Below, piece by piece: positions 1-4,950 of a stretch of 5,522 bases of DNA. Numbering within the stretch: position 1 is the stretch's first letter; each line of letters begins with the position of its first letter. The position numbers and the translations under genes are program-made. The notes below the pieces were generated by a model. It did not search any database, was not told where the DNA came from, and saw only the letters and a list, made by a program, of their open reading frames with translations. The DNA lies in contig JAFTGG010000036.1 in NCBI GenBank assembly GCA_017458025.1, positions 1 to 5,522 of the forward strand, written 5' to 3'. The DNA is from Oscillospiraceae bacterium. Lineage in GTDB: Bacteria; Bacillota; Clostridia; Oscillospirales; Oscillospiraceae.

Positions 1-112
1 AATTTTTCTTGCAATACACAGAACGCCCGCCAAGGACGACAACGCAGCGTGGCAAAAATTATGCCGCAAGGAATGTCTTGTTTTAGTTGCATATTAGTAT
101 TGTTTACAGAAT

Positions 113-142
113 AGTATAGCAAAGCCAGCGGGCAATTGAAAA
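113..142 (-). promoter_or_regulatory. Possible outward (leftward) promoter at the left edge
   Basis: Read on the minus strand there is a TATACT -10-like hexamer (113-118) and, 18 bp upstream, a weak TTTTCA -35 (137-142, 4/6 to consensus) that overlaps the T-tract of the hutD terminator. It would drive a gene lying to the left of the window. The surrounding 1-146 is AT-rich and holds no gene I can defend. A minus-strand frame opening with ATG at 92 stays open to the window edge, but no Shine-Dalgarno precedes it. Weak call. Confidence 0.22.
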
Positions 143-180
143 ACGTAAAGGGGGGAGCGTCCGCCGGACACTTCCCCCTT
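138..180 (-). terminator. Rho-independent terminator of hutD
   Basis: Read leftward, 20 nt after the hutD stop codon, a 15-bp stem (166-180 paired with 148-162) closes on a 3-nt loop at 163-165. It has one A-C mismatch and one G-U pair. The base of the stem is a run of five to six G-C pairs flanked by A-T pairs. Five T residues follow on the minus strand (139-143), four bases past the stem. Position and shape fit an intrinsic terminator closing the leftward transcription unit. Confidence 0.8.
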
Positions 181-200
181 GGCCTTATTTGATTTTTCTG

Positions 201-803
201 CTATACGGGCTGTTCCGCGCGCCACGCCTGCGCGATCATCAGCAGGGCATGTTCCGCGTGGTCTATACGGAACACAGCTCCCGCCGCGTTTTTTGCAAGG
301 AGCGATTCTCCTGCGGCGAGCCGCCGCCGCAGCGAGCCGCAGGACACGTCGGCCGCGCCCTCCGCGCAGTACAGCAGTATCGTTTCGGCGCGCTGTTCGG
401 CTTGAAAGTCCGCGGCGCCGCCGGATATCCGGAGCGAGCGCATCGTTCCGTCCGCTTTGCCTTTGCGGAGCATCAGGTTGAAGTCTGTGCAGCGGCCGAA
501 GGAATGGGTATCGTCGCCGCCGTCAAATTTGTGGACGTCGCCGGGGCGCAGCGTCAGCGCATCGCCGCCGTTGTGAGAGAGCGTCATGTCGCCGCGGACG
601 GTGGAGATATAGCGCCGGTAGTCGGGCAGCGGCGTAAAATCCGACTCGTCCAGCTCCACGGTCGCGCTGCTGACGCGCCAGAGGAAGTCCCTGTCGGCAT
701 ACGCCGCGCCCTCCGGCGCGATGATGAGCTGCGTCGTGGAGCCGCCGGACCATTGGGTCGTCAGGTAATCGGCGGGCTCAAGCTTTGTCAGGATAGGCTG
801 CAT
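201..803 (-). CDS. hutD: HutD/Ves family protein
   Basis: Predicted 200-residue bicupin-fold protein of the HutD/Ves family. Members travel with histidine-utilisation genes, but their biochemical role is not settled; suggestions include binding a pathway metabolite or regulation. Family signatures seen are WSGGSTTQL (residues 18-26), FLWRVSSATVELDE (40-53), the F-P-L-P-D-Y-R-R stretch (56-64), a GDVHKFDGG turn (88-96) and the hallmark CTDFNLMLRKG (105-115). The length is normal for the family. I place the start at 803 because a GAAAGAAGG ribosome site lies 7 bases upstream. An in-frame ATG at 863 would add 20 residues translated straight through a strong hairpin, which is unlikely. The cytosolic protein has no signal peptide or membrane segment. 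It follows fchA on the same strand after 242 bp, so it may share the ftcD-fchA transcript or have its own start. Its terminator follows directly. Confidence 0.85.
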   Translation of the reverse strand: MQPILTKLEPADYLTTQWSGGSTTQLIIAPEGAAYADRDFLWRVSSATVELDESDFTPLPDYRRYISTVRGDMTLSHNGGDALTLRPGDVHKFDGGDDTHSFGRCTDFNLMLRKGKADGTMRSLRISGGAADFQAEQRAETILLYCAEGAADVSCGSLRRRLAAGESLLAKNAAGAVFRIDHAEHALLMIAQAWRAEQPV

Positions 804-810
804 GAAAAGA

Positions 811-819
811 CCTTCTTTC
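811..819 (-). promoter_or_regulatory. hutD ribosome-binding site deciding the start
   Basis: The minus strand reads GAAAGAAGG, then 7 bases, then the ATG at 803. No comparable site precedes the longer in-frame ATG at 863, so this favours the 200-residue product over the 220-residue one. Confidence 0.75.
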
Positions 820-900
820 AGTATTAGATCAAATGCCCCCGGCGGAAGCTTCGCCGAAGGCATTTGTGAGAGGGCGTGTCATACTGAACTCATACTGAAA
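816..900 (-). repeat. 85-bp nested palindrome in the hutD leader
   Basis: The outer arms are a perfect 9-bp inverted repeat (TTTCAGTAT at 816-824, ATACTGAAA at 892-900). A second direct copy of the right arm core lies 11 bp away (TCATACTGAA at 879-888 and 890-899). Inside sits a 14-bp hairpin, 831-844 against 852-865, with a 7-nt loop. Its two non-Watson-Crick positions are G-U pairs only when read on the minus strand, and C-A mismatches on the plus strand. This fits an RNA structure in the hutD leader or a small REP/MITE-like intergenic repeat. The left outer arm overlaps the hutD ribosome site, so folding of the outer stem could hide it. Function unknown. Confidence 0.55.
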
Positions 901-988
901 TACATGAAAAAGCAGAAATATTCTACTTTTTATAGCGCCGTAAGGCGCGTATGAGTTTGCGTGAGACATCAGTCGCGTCAGCAACTGT

Positions 989-1037
989 ATGCCGCCGGCG
1001 GCATCTCTCGGATAAAGAGTGTAAGCTTTTTATCCGA
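989..1037 (-). repeat. Two hairpins just downstream of fchA
   Basis: Starting 8 bases past the fchA stop, the minus strand carries a 9-bp perfect stem (TCGGATAAA at 1008-1016 against TTTATCCGA at 1029-1037) with a 12-nt loop. Next comes a perfect 16-bp GC-rich palindrome, ATGCCGCCGGCGGCAT (989-1004). No T-tract follows either one, so they are not classical terminators. They may stabilise the 3' end of an ftcD-fchA message or partially uncouple it from hutD. Confidence 0.45.
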
Positions 1038-1045
1038 TAGTAGTA

Positions 1046-1681
1046 TCAGCCGTCGATCATCGAGAGGAGCTTCGCGTAGCAGGCGTCGCACAGCGGCAGC
1101 GCGCTGTCGAGCAGCGCCTTGCCCTTTTCGCGGTATTCTGCGGCGAACGCTTCGTCCTTGATCGAACCGATGTTGATGAGCACGTTGAGCCACGCGCCCT
1201 GTATGCCCGCCTTGAGGCTCAGGAACGCGACGCCGAGATCGCTGGCGGACGTGTCGTTGAAGCCGCGTTCGAGCAGCGACGCCGCCAGCGCCGCCGCCTC
1301 GCCGCAGAGCTCCATCATCTCCATCGGAGTCTTGGTGCAGGCCTTGAGCCCGTTCTGGATCGCGGCGCTGCGCGCGGACTTCTGCTCGTCGGTGTCCTTG
1401 GGCATACCGAACGCGTCGCTCACGAGGTTAAAGGCTTCGGTATCGCGGTCCATGACGTCGAGCAGGGCGGCTTTCAGCGCGTTGCCCTTCTTTTCGACCT
1501 CGGCGGCGTACTCCGCGAACTCGGCGTATTTCTTGCGGCCCTGCGTCAGGCAGGCGACCATAGCGGTCAGCGCGGCGCCGATGGAGCCCTCCAGCGCCGC
1601 GACGGAGCCGCCGCCGGGCGCCGGCGCGTCAGACGCGACGGTGTCGACGAATTGGGTGACGGTCATATCAGCGAGTTTCAT
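1046..1681 (-). CDS. fchA: Formimidoyltetrahydrofolate cyclodeaminase
   Basis: A 211-residue single-domain cyclodeaminase of the FchA / FTCD C-terminal family. The enzyme converts 5-formimidoyl-THF to 5,10-methenyl-THF with release of ammonia, in the cytosol. Family marks are TVTQFVDTVASDAPAPGGGS near the N-terminus, with the invariant PAPGGGS at residues 20-26. They are followed by the helical AALTAMVACLTQG segment (36-48), MDRDTEAFN (77-85) and NDTSASDLGVA (142-152). The length matches stand-alone bacterial members. The protein is mostly alpha-helical with no signal peptide. The ATG at 1681 is preceded by GAGGGG with a 9-base spacer. A second Met at residue 6 is possible but has no ribosome site of its own. 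It lies only 13 bp after ftcD, so the two are co-transcribed and act in sequence, splitting into two proteins what animals carry as the bifunctional FTCD enzyme. Confidence 0.93.
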   Translation of the reverse strand: MKLADMTVTQFVDTVASDAPAPGGGSVAALEGSIGAALTAMVACLTQGRKKYAEFAEYAAEVEKKGNALKAALLDVMDRDTEAFNLVSDAFGMPKDTDEQKSARSAAIQNGLKACTKTPMEMMELCGEAAALAASLLERGFNDTSASDLGVAFLSLKAGIQGAWLNVLINIGSIKDEAFAAEYREKGKALLDSALPLCDACYAKLLSMIDG

Positions 1682-1694
1682 GTTGCGGTACCCC

Positions 1695-2609
1695 TCAATG
1701 ATTCATGTCGATCAGGTGGTATTCCATGACCTGGTTCTTGCAGTCGAAATCCTTCGCCTTGAGATAGAACTCGGCGCAGTCGATCATCGCCTTGGCGGGC
1801 GTCAGGCCGACGATTTCGCTCTCGATGACGGTGGTGCCGTAGCGCTCGGCAAGGCTCTTGATCATCTCATAGGCGACGTAGAGCGGCGTATCCTCGAAGT
1901 TGACCATGTTCATCGAGACCTGCGCGATGCCGCGGTCCTCGAGCATGAAGCCCATCGCCTTGCAGCTGCGGAAGCCGCCGGACGAGCCGCGAATCACCTT
2001 TGCGATTTTCTTCGCGATCTCGACGTCGGAGGTGGCGAGGTTGCAGTTGAACGCGATCAGCGGCATACGCGCGCCGATGGCGGTGATGCCGGCGGTGGGG
2101 TGGATCTTGCGCTCGCCGTAGTCGGGGGCCCAATCCGGCTCAAGCAGCTTTTCGGGCATGCCCTCGAACTCGCCCTTGCGGCAGGTGGCGAGGTTGCGGC
2201 GCTCGGGCCGCGTCGCGCTGTCCTCATACAGGAAAGAGGGGACCTTCAGCTCGTCCCAAATGCGCTGCGCGACGCGCTTGGACATCTCGACGCACTCCTC
2301 GACGCTTACGTCCATCTGCGGGACGAAGGGAATGACGTCAGTGGCGCCCATGCGCTTGTGCTCGCCCTTGTGATGGTTCATGTCGATGCGTTCGGTCGCG
2401 ACCTTGGTCAGGCGGAACGTGACCTCCTCGATCGCCTCGGGCGAGCCGACAAGCGTGAACACGCAGCGGTTGTGGTTGCCGTCCGTCTGGGCGTCGAAAA
2501 GCGTGCAGCCGGGGACGCTGTTCGCGGCCTCGACGAGCGCGTTATAGGTCGCCTCGTCCTTTTCCTTGCTGCAGCTAAAATTGGGAATGCATTCAACGAG
2601 CTTTGCCAT
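1695..2609 (-). CDS. ftcD: Glutamate formimidoyltransferase
   Basis: Predicted 304-residue formimidoyltransferase. It transfers the formimino group of N-formimino-L-glutamate, the product of the HutH-HutU-HutI route, to tetrahydrofolate. Products are glutamate and 5-formimidoyl-THF, the substrate of the next gene. Signatures are VECIPNFS (residues 5-12), PGC near 33-35, and a conserved block from about 75 to 97 containing NHHKGEHKRMGATDVIPFVP. By motif alignment with mammalian FTCD, the His in GEHKRMG (His84) corresponds to the catalytic His82. The stretch from 194 onward (SSGGFRSCKAMGF) and NMVNFEDTP also fit the family. The length is that of stand-alone bacterial FT proteins, with no cyclodeaminase domain fused. 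I use the ATG at 2609 because a GAGGAGG site lies 8 bases upstream; the in-frame TTG at 2615 would sit too close to it. It is the first gene of the leftward operon, with a clear promoter about 50 bp upstream. Confidence 0.95.
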   Translation of the reverse strand: MAKLVECIPNFSCSKEKDEATYNALVEAANSVPGCTLFDAQTDGNHNRCVFTLVGSPEAIEEVTFRLTKVATERIDMNHHKGEHKRMGATDVIPFVPQMDVSVEECVEMSKRVAQRIWDELKVPSFLYEDSATRPERRNLATCRKGEFEGMPEKLLEPDWAPDYGERKIHPTAGITAIGARMPLIAFNCNLATSDVEIAKKIAKVIRGSSGGFRSCKAMGFMLEDRGIAQVSMNMVNFEDTPLYVAYEMIKSLAERYGTTVIESEIVGLTPAKAMIDCAEFYLKAKDFDCKNQVMEYHLIDMNH

Positions 2610-2617
2610 GACCAAAT

Positions 2618-2624
2618 CCTCCTC
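2618..2624 (-). promoter_or_regulatory. ftcD ribosome-binding site deciding the start
   Basis: The minus strand reads GAGGAGG, an 8-base spacer, then ATG at 2609. This fixes the start at MAKLVECIPNFS rather than at the in-frame TTG six bases earlier. Confidence 0.85.
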
Positions 2625-2657
2625 ATAAATTGTGCGGTATTGCTTTAAGCTGCTTGC

Positions 2658-2687
2658 ATTATAACGCGGGAAGAACGGTTTCGTAAA
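2658..2687 (-). promoter_or_regulatory. Sigma-A-type promoter of the ftcD-fchA operon
   Basis: The minus strand carries a perfect TATAAT -10 (2658-2663), an 18-bp spacer and a TTTACG -35 (2682-2687, 4/6 to consensus). Transcription would begin near 2651, giving a leader of about 40 nt before the ftcD ATG. That is too short for a T-box or most riboswitches. Upstream of the -35, T-runs of 7, 6 and 5 on the plus strand (2702-2708, 2724-2729, 2732-2736) are A-tracts on the transcribed side and could act as an UP element. Confidence 0.7.
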
Positions 2688-2773
2688 CGGGAATGATTTA
2701 ATTTTTTTCGGCCCTCGCTTTGCTTTTTTAGTTTTTCGGCATCAAACGCCAAACAAATGAAAGTGCAAAAAAC

Positions 2774-2802
2774 TTGCAAAGGCTTATAAATTTTAGTAAA
2801 AT
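2774..2802 (+). promoter_or_regulatory. Sigma-A-type promoter of the TrpR-family gene
   Basis: TTGCAA (2774-2779), a 17-bp spacer, then TAAAAT (2797-2802). Transcription would start near 2809, leaving a leader of about 50 nt. It diverges from the ftcD promoter: the two -35 boxes are about 86 bp apart, so one repressor bound between them could affect both. Confidence 0.7.
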
Positions 2803-2811
2803 AAATTTTAG
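2786..2811. promoter_or_regulatory. Candidate operator at the yerC promoter
   Basis: Symmetric and repeated sequence sits on the -10 box. ATAAATTTTAG occurs twice as a perfect 11-bp direct repeat (2786-2796, 2801-2811; 15-bp period). ATTTTA-G-TAAAAT (2790-2802) is a perfect inverted repeat that includes the -10. TAAAAT-AA-ATTTTA (2797-2810) is a second, even-spaced one. TrpR-family repressors bind palindromes and TrpR represses its own gene, so autoregulation is plausible. AT-only sequence produces such symmetry easily, so this remains a candidate. Confidence 0.4.
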
Positions 2812-2858
2812 ATATCTGTGCACCCTGTATACATTGTTATCGCGCGGAGGTTGGTATT

Positions 2859-3164
2859 ATGTACGAGAGCAAAATGAAGTCCGAAGAAACCGACCATTTG
2901 TTTCAAGCCATTTTGTCGCTCAAGACAGAGGAAGAATGCTACCGCTTTTTCGACGATCTATGCACCGTCAATGAGATCCTTGCGATGACGCAGCGCTTTG
3001 AGGTCGCCGAGAAGCTGTACGAGGGGAATACCTTTTCCAGCATCTCCGGCGAGATCGGCGTTTCTTCGACCACGATCACGCGCGTCAACCGCTGCCTGAA
3101 CTATGGGGCGGACGGGTACAAGACCGTATTGGAACGCAGGAGCAAAGAAAAAAAAGAAGCCTGA
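2859..3164 (+). CDS. yerC: TrpR-family regulator, YerC/YecD (HisR-like)
   Basis: A 101-residue helical DNA-binding protein of the TrpR-related YerC/YecD family. Markers are LFQAILSLKTEEECYRFFDD (14-33), LCTVNEILAMTQRFEVAEKL (34-53), and a helix-turn-helix from about 58 to 81 with GVSSTTITRVNRCLNYG (67-83), then the family's GADGY. A basic tail (RRSKEKKEA) ends it. In Gram-positive bacteria, members of this family named HisR are reported repressors of histidine metabolism and transport genes, with histidine as the expected co-repressor. The family assignment is firm; the histidine role here is inferred from position between ftcD-fchA and hisS. The start at 2859 has GGAGG 8 bases upstream. It is a single-gene unit, divergent from ftcD and convergent with hisS, with a terminator beginning 6 bases after the stop. 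The promoter carries possible self-operator symmetry. Confidence 0.9.
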   Translation: MYESKMKSEETDHLFQAILSLKTEEECYRFFDDLCTVNEILAMTQRFEVAEKLYEGNTFSSISGEIGVSSTTITRVNRCLNYGADGYKTVLERRSKEKKEA

Positions 3165-3170
3165 CCGTTT

Positions 3171-3204
3171 AAAATGGCGTCCGCGAAAGCGGACGCCATT
3201 TTTC
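3171..3204 (+). terminator. Terminator of yerC, possibly bidirectional
   Basis: A perfect 14-bp stem (3171-3184 with 3189-3202) closes on a GAAA tetraloop and is followed by a short T-run ending in TTTTTC. It begins 6 bases past the yerC stop. On the minus strand the same stem ends in four Ts, so it could also serve as a backup stop for leftward hisS transcripts. Confidence 0.9.
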
Positions 3205-3230
3205 GGACTGTAGACAAAAGCCTCGCAGAG

Positions 3231-3252
3231 TTTCGCGCCCGCAGGCGCGAAA
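3231..3252. repeat. Hairpin between the two convergent terminators
   Basis: TTTCGCGCC (3231-3239), a 4-base loop, and GGCGCGAAA (3244-3252) form a perfect 9-bp stem. Read leftward it is not followed by a T-run. Its A-rich arm overlaps the T-tract of the hisS terminator, so the two structures may compete or act in tandem. Confidence 0.5.
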
Positions 3253-3270
3253 AAGGCCCGCCGTTTGGGC
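3250..3270 (-). terminator. Likely terminator of hisS
   Basis: On the minus strand, about 35 nt past the hisS stop, GCCC (3267-3270) pairs with GGGC (3256-3259) around a 7-nt loop. A C and five Ts follow (3250-3255). The stem is short, but the T-run and position fit. The GAAA-loop hairpin at 3171-3202 lies further downstream as a second barrier. Confidence 0.55.
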
Positions 3271-3305
3271 GTGTCGGCATTTTTCAGACAAGGCCTGGTA
3301 TGAAA

Positions 3306-4664
3306 TCAAACGTCGAGCACGGGCGCGACGCGTTTCCGCTCGTCGATTTGGGCGGCGATGCGTTCGGCGGCCGCCGCGGGCGGAAGCTTTTCCTGCTCGC
3401 CGGTGACCATGTTTTTGCAGCTCACCACGCCGTCCTTGATCTCGTCTTCGCCGAGGAACAGGACGAACGGCACGCCAAGCTTGTCGGCGTAGCTCATCTT
3501 CGCCTTAAACTTCTTCGCCTCGGTGTAGAGCTGCGCGCGCAGGCCGCGGGAGCGCAGCTCGGTCGCGAGCGCGACGGCGGCGGAGAGGTCGTCCGTCATC
3601 GGCAGGATCAGCGCGTCGGCGGGCGCGGTGAGCCCGTCGGGATTGAGCATGCCCTGCTCGCCGAGGACGTAGAACAGGCGCGTCAGGCCGATGGAGATAC
3701 CAACGCCCGGCAGTTGGCGGTCGGTGTAATACTCCGCGAGGTTGTCGTAGCGTCCGCCGGAACAGACCGAACCGATCTCAGGGTGGTCGAGCAGCGTCGT
3801 CTCATACACCGTGCCGGTGTAGTAGTCAAGGCCGCGGGCGATGGTGAGGTCGACGGCGAAGTTCTCCTGCGGTACGCCGAAGCCTCCGAGGTACTTCGCA
3901 ACGGTGCCGAGCTCGTCCAGACCCTCGTCGAACAGCGCGTTTTTGCCGCGGTAGCCGGCGAGCGCGGCGAGCACCTCGTCATTCGTGCCATGAATCGCGG
4001 TAAAACGCAGGATGTCGTCCGCTTTGCGGCCGTCGATGGAGAAATCGTCGACCAGAACGGCGCGTACGCCGTCCGCGCCGATTTTCTCAAGCTTGTCCAC
4101 CGTGCGCATGATGTCGCCGGACTTATCGGTCAGGCCGAGCATGGCGTAAAAGCCGTTGAGGACCTTGCGGTTGTTGATGCGGATCTGGAACCTCTTAAGC
4201 CCCAGACGCGAGAAGACCGTATAGATGATAGCGGGGATCTCCGCGTCGTTCGCGATGTCGAGCTGCCCGTCGCCAATGACGTCAATATCCGCCTGATAGA
4301 ACTCACGGAAGCGGCCGCGCTGGGCGCGCTCGCCGCGGTAGACCTTGCCGATCTGGTAGCGCTTGAAGGGGAACGCCAGCTCATTATAGTGAAGCGCCAC
4401 ATACTTTGCCAGCGGCACGGTGAGATCGAAGCGCAGGCTCAGATCGGCGTCGCCCTTGGTGAAGCGGTAGATCTGCTTCTCTGTTTCGCCGCCGCCCTTG
4501 GCGAGCAGGATCTCGCTCGCCTCGATCAGCGGCGTATCCAGCGGTGTGAAGCCGTAGAGCGCGTAAGACGAGCGAATGATCTCCGTGATGCGCTCCATCT
4601 GCATCTGCGGACCGGGCAGCAGCTCCATGAAACCCGACAGCGTGCGTGCTTTGATTCTATCCAT
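3306..4664 (-). CDS. hisS: Histidyl-tRNA synthetase
   Basis: A 452-residue class II aminoacyl-tRNA synthetase that charges tRNA-His with histidine. The catalytic core is complete: GFMELLPGPQ near the N-terminus (11-20), RFDLTVPLAKY (78-88), class II motif 2 as YRGERAQRGRFREFYQADID (109-128), the histidine-A loop ARGLDYYTGTVYE (276-288), SVCSGGRYDNL (299-309), and motif 3 as GVGISIGLTRL (320-330) with its Arg329. An anticodon-binding domain follows from about 350, with the usual EAKKFKAKMSYADKLGVPFVLFLGEDE pattern in its middle. The length is normal (420-460), so this is a true synthetase and not a HisZ paralogue, which would lack the anticodon domain and the intact histidine-binding loops. 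The ATG at 4664 has AGGAGGG 8 bases upstream. It is a single-gene unit with a strong promoter and a leader of only about 27 nt, hence no T-box. aspS, a frequent partner elsewhere, is not adjacent. Confidence 0.97.
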   Translation of the reverse strand: MDRIKARTLSGFMELLPGPQMQMERITEIIRSSYALYGFTPLDTPLIEASEILLAKGGGETEKQIYRFTKGDADLSLRFDLTVPLAKYVALHYNELAFPFKRYQIGKVYRGERAQRGRFREFYQADIDVIGDGQLDIANDAEIPAIIYTVFSRLGLKRFQIRINNRKVLNGFYAMLGLTDKSGDIMRTVDKLEKIGADGVRAVLVDDFSIDGRKADDILRFTAIHGTNDEVLAALAGYRGKNALFDEGLDELGTVAKYLGGFGVPQENFAVDLTIARGLDYYTGTVYETTLLDHPEIGSVCSGGRYDNLAEYYTDRQLPGVGISIGLTRLFYVLGEQGMLNPDGLTAPADALILPMTDDLSAAVALATELRSRGLRAQLYTEAKKFKAKMSYADKLGVPFVLFLGEDEIKDGVVSCKNMVTGEQEKLPPAAAAERIAAQIDERKRVAPVLDV

Positions 4665-4697
4665 GATAATGACCCTCCTGATTAGCTGTTTATCGTC

Positions 4698-4726
4698 ATT
4701 TTACGCATAGGCGGTATAAATGTCAA
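4698..4726 (-). promoter_or_regulatory. Strong sigma-A promoter of hisS
   Basis: The minus strand shows a perfect TTGACA -35 (4721-4726), a 17-bp spacer and a TAAAAT -10 (4698-4703). The expected start near 4691 leaves a leader of about 27 nt, which excludes a T-box. The -35 is embedded in the palindrome TGTCA-AG-TGACA (4721-4732). Confidence 0.85.
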
Positions 4727-4772
4727 GTGACAGCGCGTTAGTGTAATAGAGCGATGACACGGTGTCATGACA
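4721..4772. promoter_or_regulatory. Cluster of TGTCA/TGACA palindromes, candidate operator
   Basis: Five copies of the half-site TGTCA or its complement TGACA lie within 52 bp, at 4721, 4728, 4755, 4763 and 4768. They form TGTCA-AG-TGACA (4721-4732, covering the hisS -35), ATGACAC-G-GTGTCAT (4754-4768, perfect) and TGTCATGACA (4763-4772, perfect). The placement over one promoter and upstream of the divergent nhaC promoter is that of an operator. The binding protein is unknown; the half-site is not seen at the yerC promoter, so YerC is not an obvious match. Confidence 0.5.
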
Positions 4773-4794
4773 TTCAGATATAGTCATAAAGTAC

Positions 4795-4823
4795 AAAAAA
4801 TTTTTAAATTTTTTAAAATTTTT
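4795..4823. other. 29-bp pure A/T tract between divergent promoters
   Basis: Alternating runs A6-T5-A3-T6-A4-T5 without a single G or C, in otherwise GC-rich DNA. It ends one base before the nhaC -35 region and is nearly self-complementary. It may serve as an UP element for nhaC, a bend, or an easily melted spacer between the two promoters. No specific function can be read from it. Confidence 0.6.
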
Positions 4824-4824
4824 G

Positions 4825-4853
4825 TTGATTTTAACCACATTTTGTGTTATGCT
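4825..4853 (+). promoter_or_regulatory. Promoter of the nhaC-family gene
   Basis: TTGATT (4825-4830), a 17-bp spacer, then TATGCT (4848-4853) preceded by TGT, which gives an extended -10. Transcription would begin near 4860, leaving a leader of about 130 nt before the ATG at 4993. The A/T tract directly upstream could act as an UP element. Confidence 0.65.
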
Positions 4854-4870
4854 CCCCTTAGAACCATTGT

Positions 4871-4950
4871 TGCGGACCTGTTCCGCGGCAGTGTACGCCG
4901 ATCGGAAAGGTGTGTGAGAGCCGTTTGCCCAAACGGTATTTCCGAAGGCG
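4871..4950 (+). promoter_or_regulatory. Structured 5' leader of nhaC, possible cis-acting RNA
   Basis: In the approximately 130-nt leader I see a first hairpin, GCGGA (4872-4876) with TCCGC (4882-4886). A larger bulged stem follows: CGCC (4896-4899) with GGCG (4947-4950), and TCGGAAA (4902-4908) with TTTCCGA (4939-4945). A purine-rich 12-nt loop side (4909-4920) leads to the apical hairpin CCGTTT-GCCC-AAACGG (4921-4936). The ribosome site at 4974-4983 lies 24 nt further on. There is no T-run, so control, if any, would be at translation. I do not recognise a known class: the lysine, glycine and T-box consensus elements are not present. Sodium- or lithium-responsive RNAs precede some antiporter genes, but I cannot match them from memory. 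Confidence 0.45.

Noticed and set aside
189..827. 212-codon plus-strand open frame over hutD
   Set aside because: Antisense shadow of hutD; arginine- and alanine-rich and low in complexity, with no motif.
804..863. N-terminal extension of hutD to the ATG at 863
   Set aside because: The extra 20 codons run through a strong hairpin, match no family feature and lack a ribosome site; the ATG at 803 has a good one.
935..948. GCGCC-GTAA-GGCGC hairpin as a terminator
   Set aside because: The stem is only 5 bp and no T-run follows on either strand.
1119..2648. 509-codon plus-strand open frame over fchA and ftcD
   Set aside because: It lies antisense to two clearly recognised enzymes; its length reflects GC-rich codon bias, it resembles no family and spans the ftcD promoter.
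3306..4664. HisZ (regulatory paralogue of HisRS) instead of HisS
   Set aside because: The class II motifs, both histidine-binding loops and a full C-terminal anticodon domain are present, and no hisG lies beside it.
3174..4685. 503-codon plus-strand open frame over hisS
   Set aside because: It is antisense to the complete hisS gene, begins inside the yerC terminator hairpin and has no ribosome site or recognisable motif.
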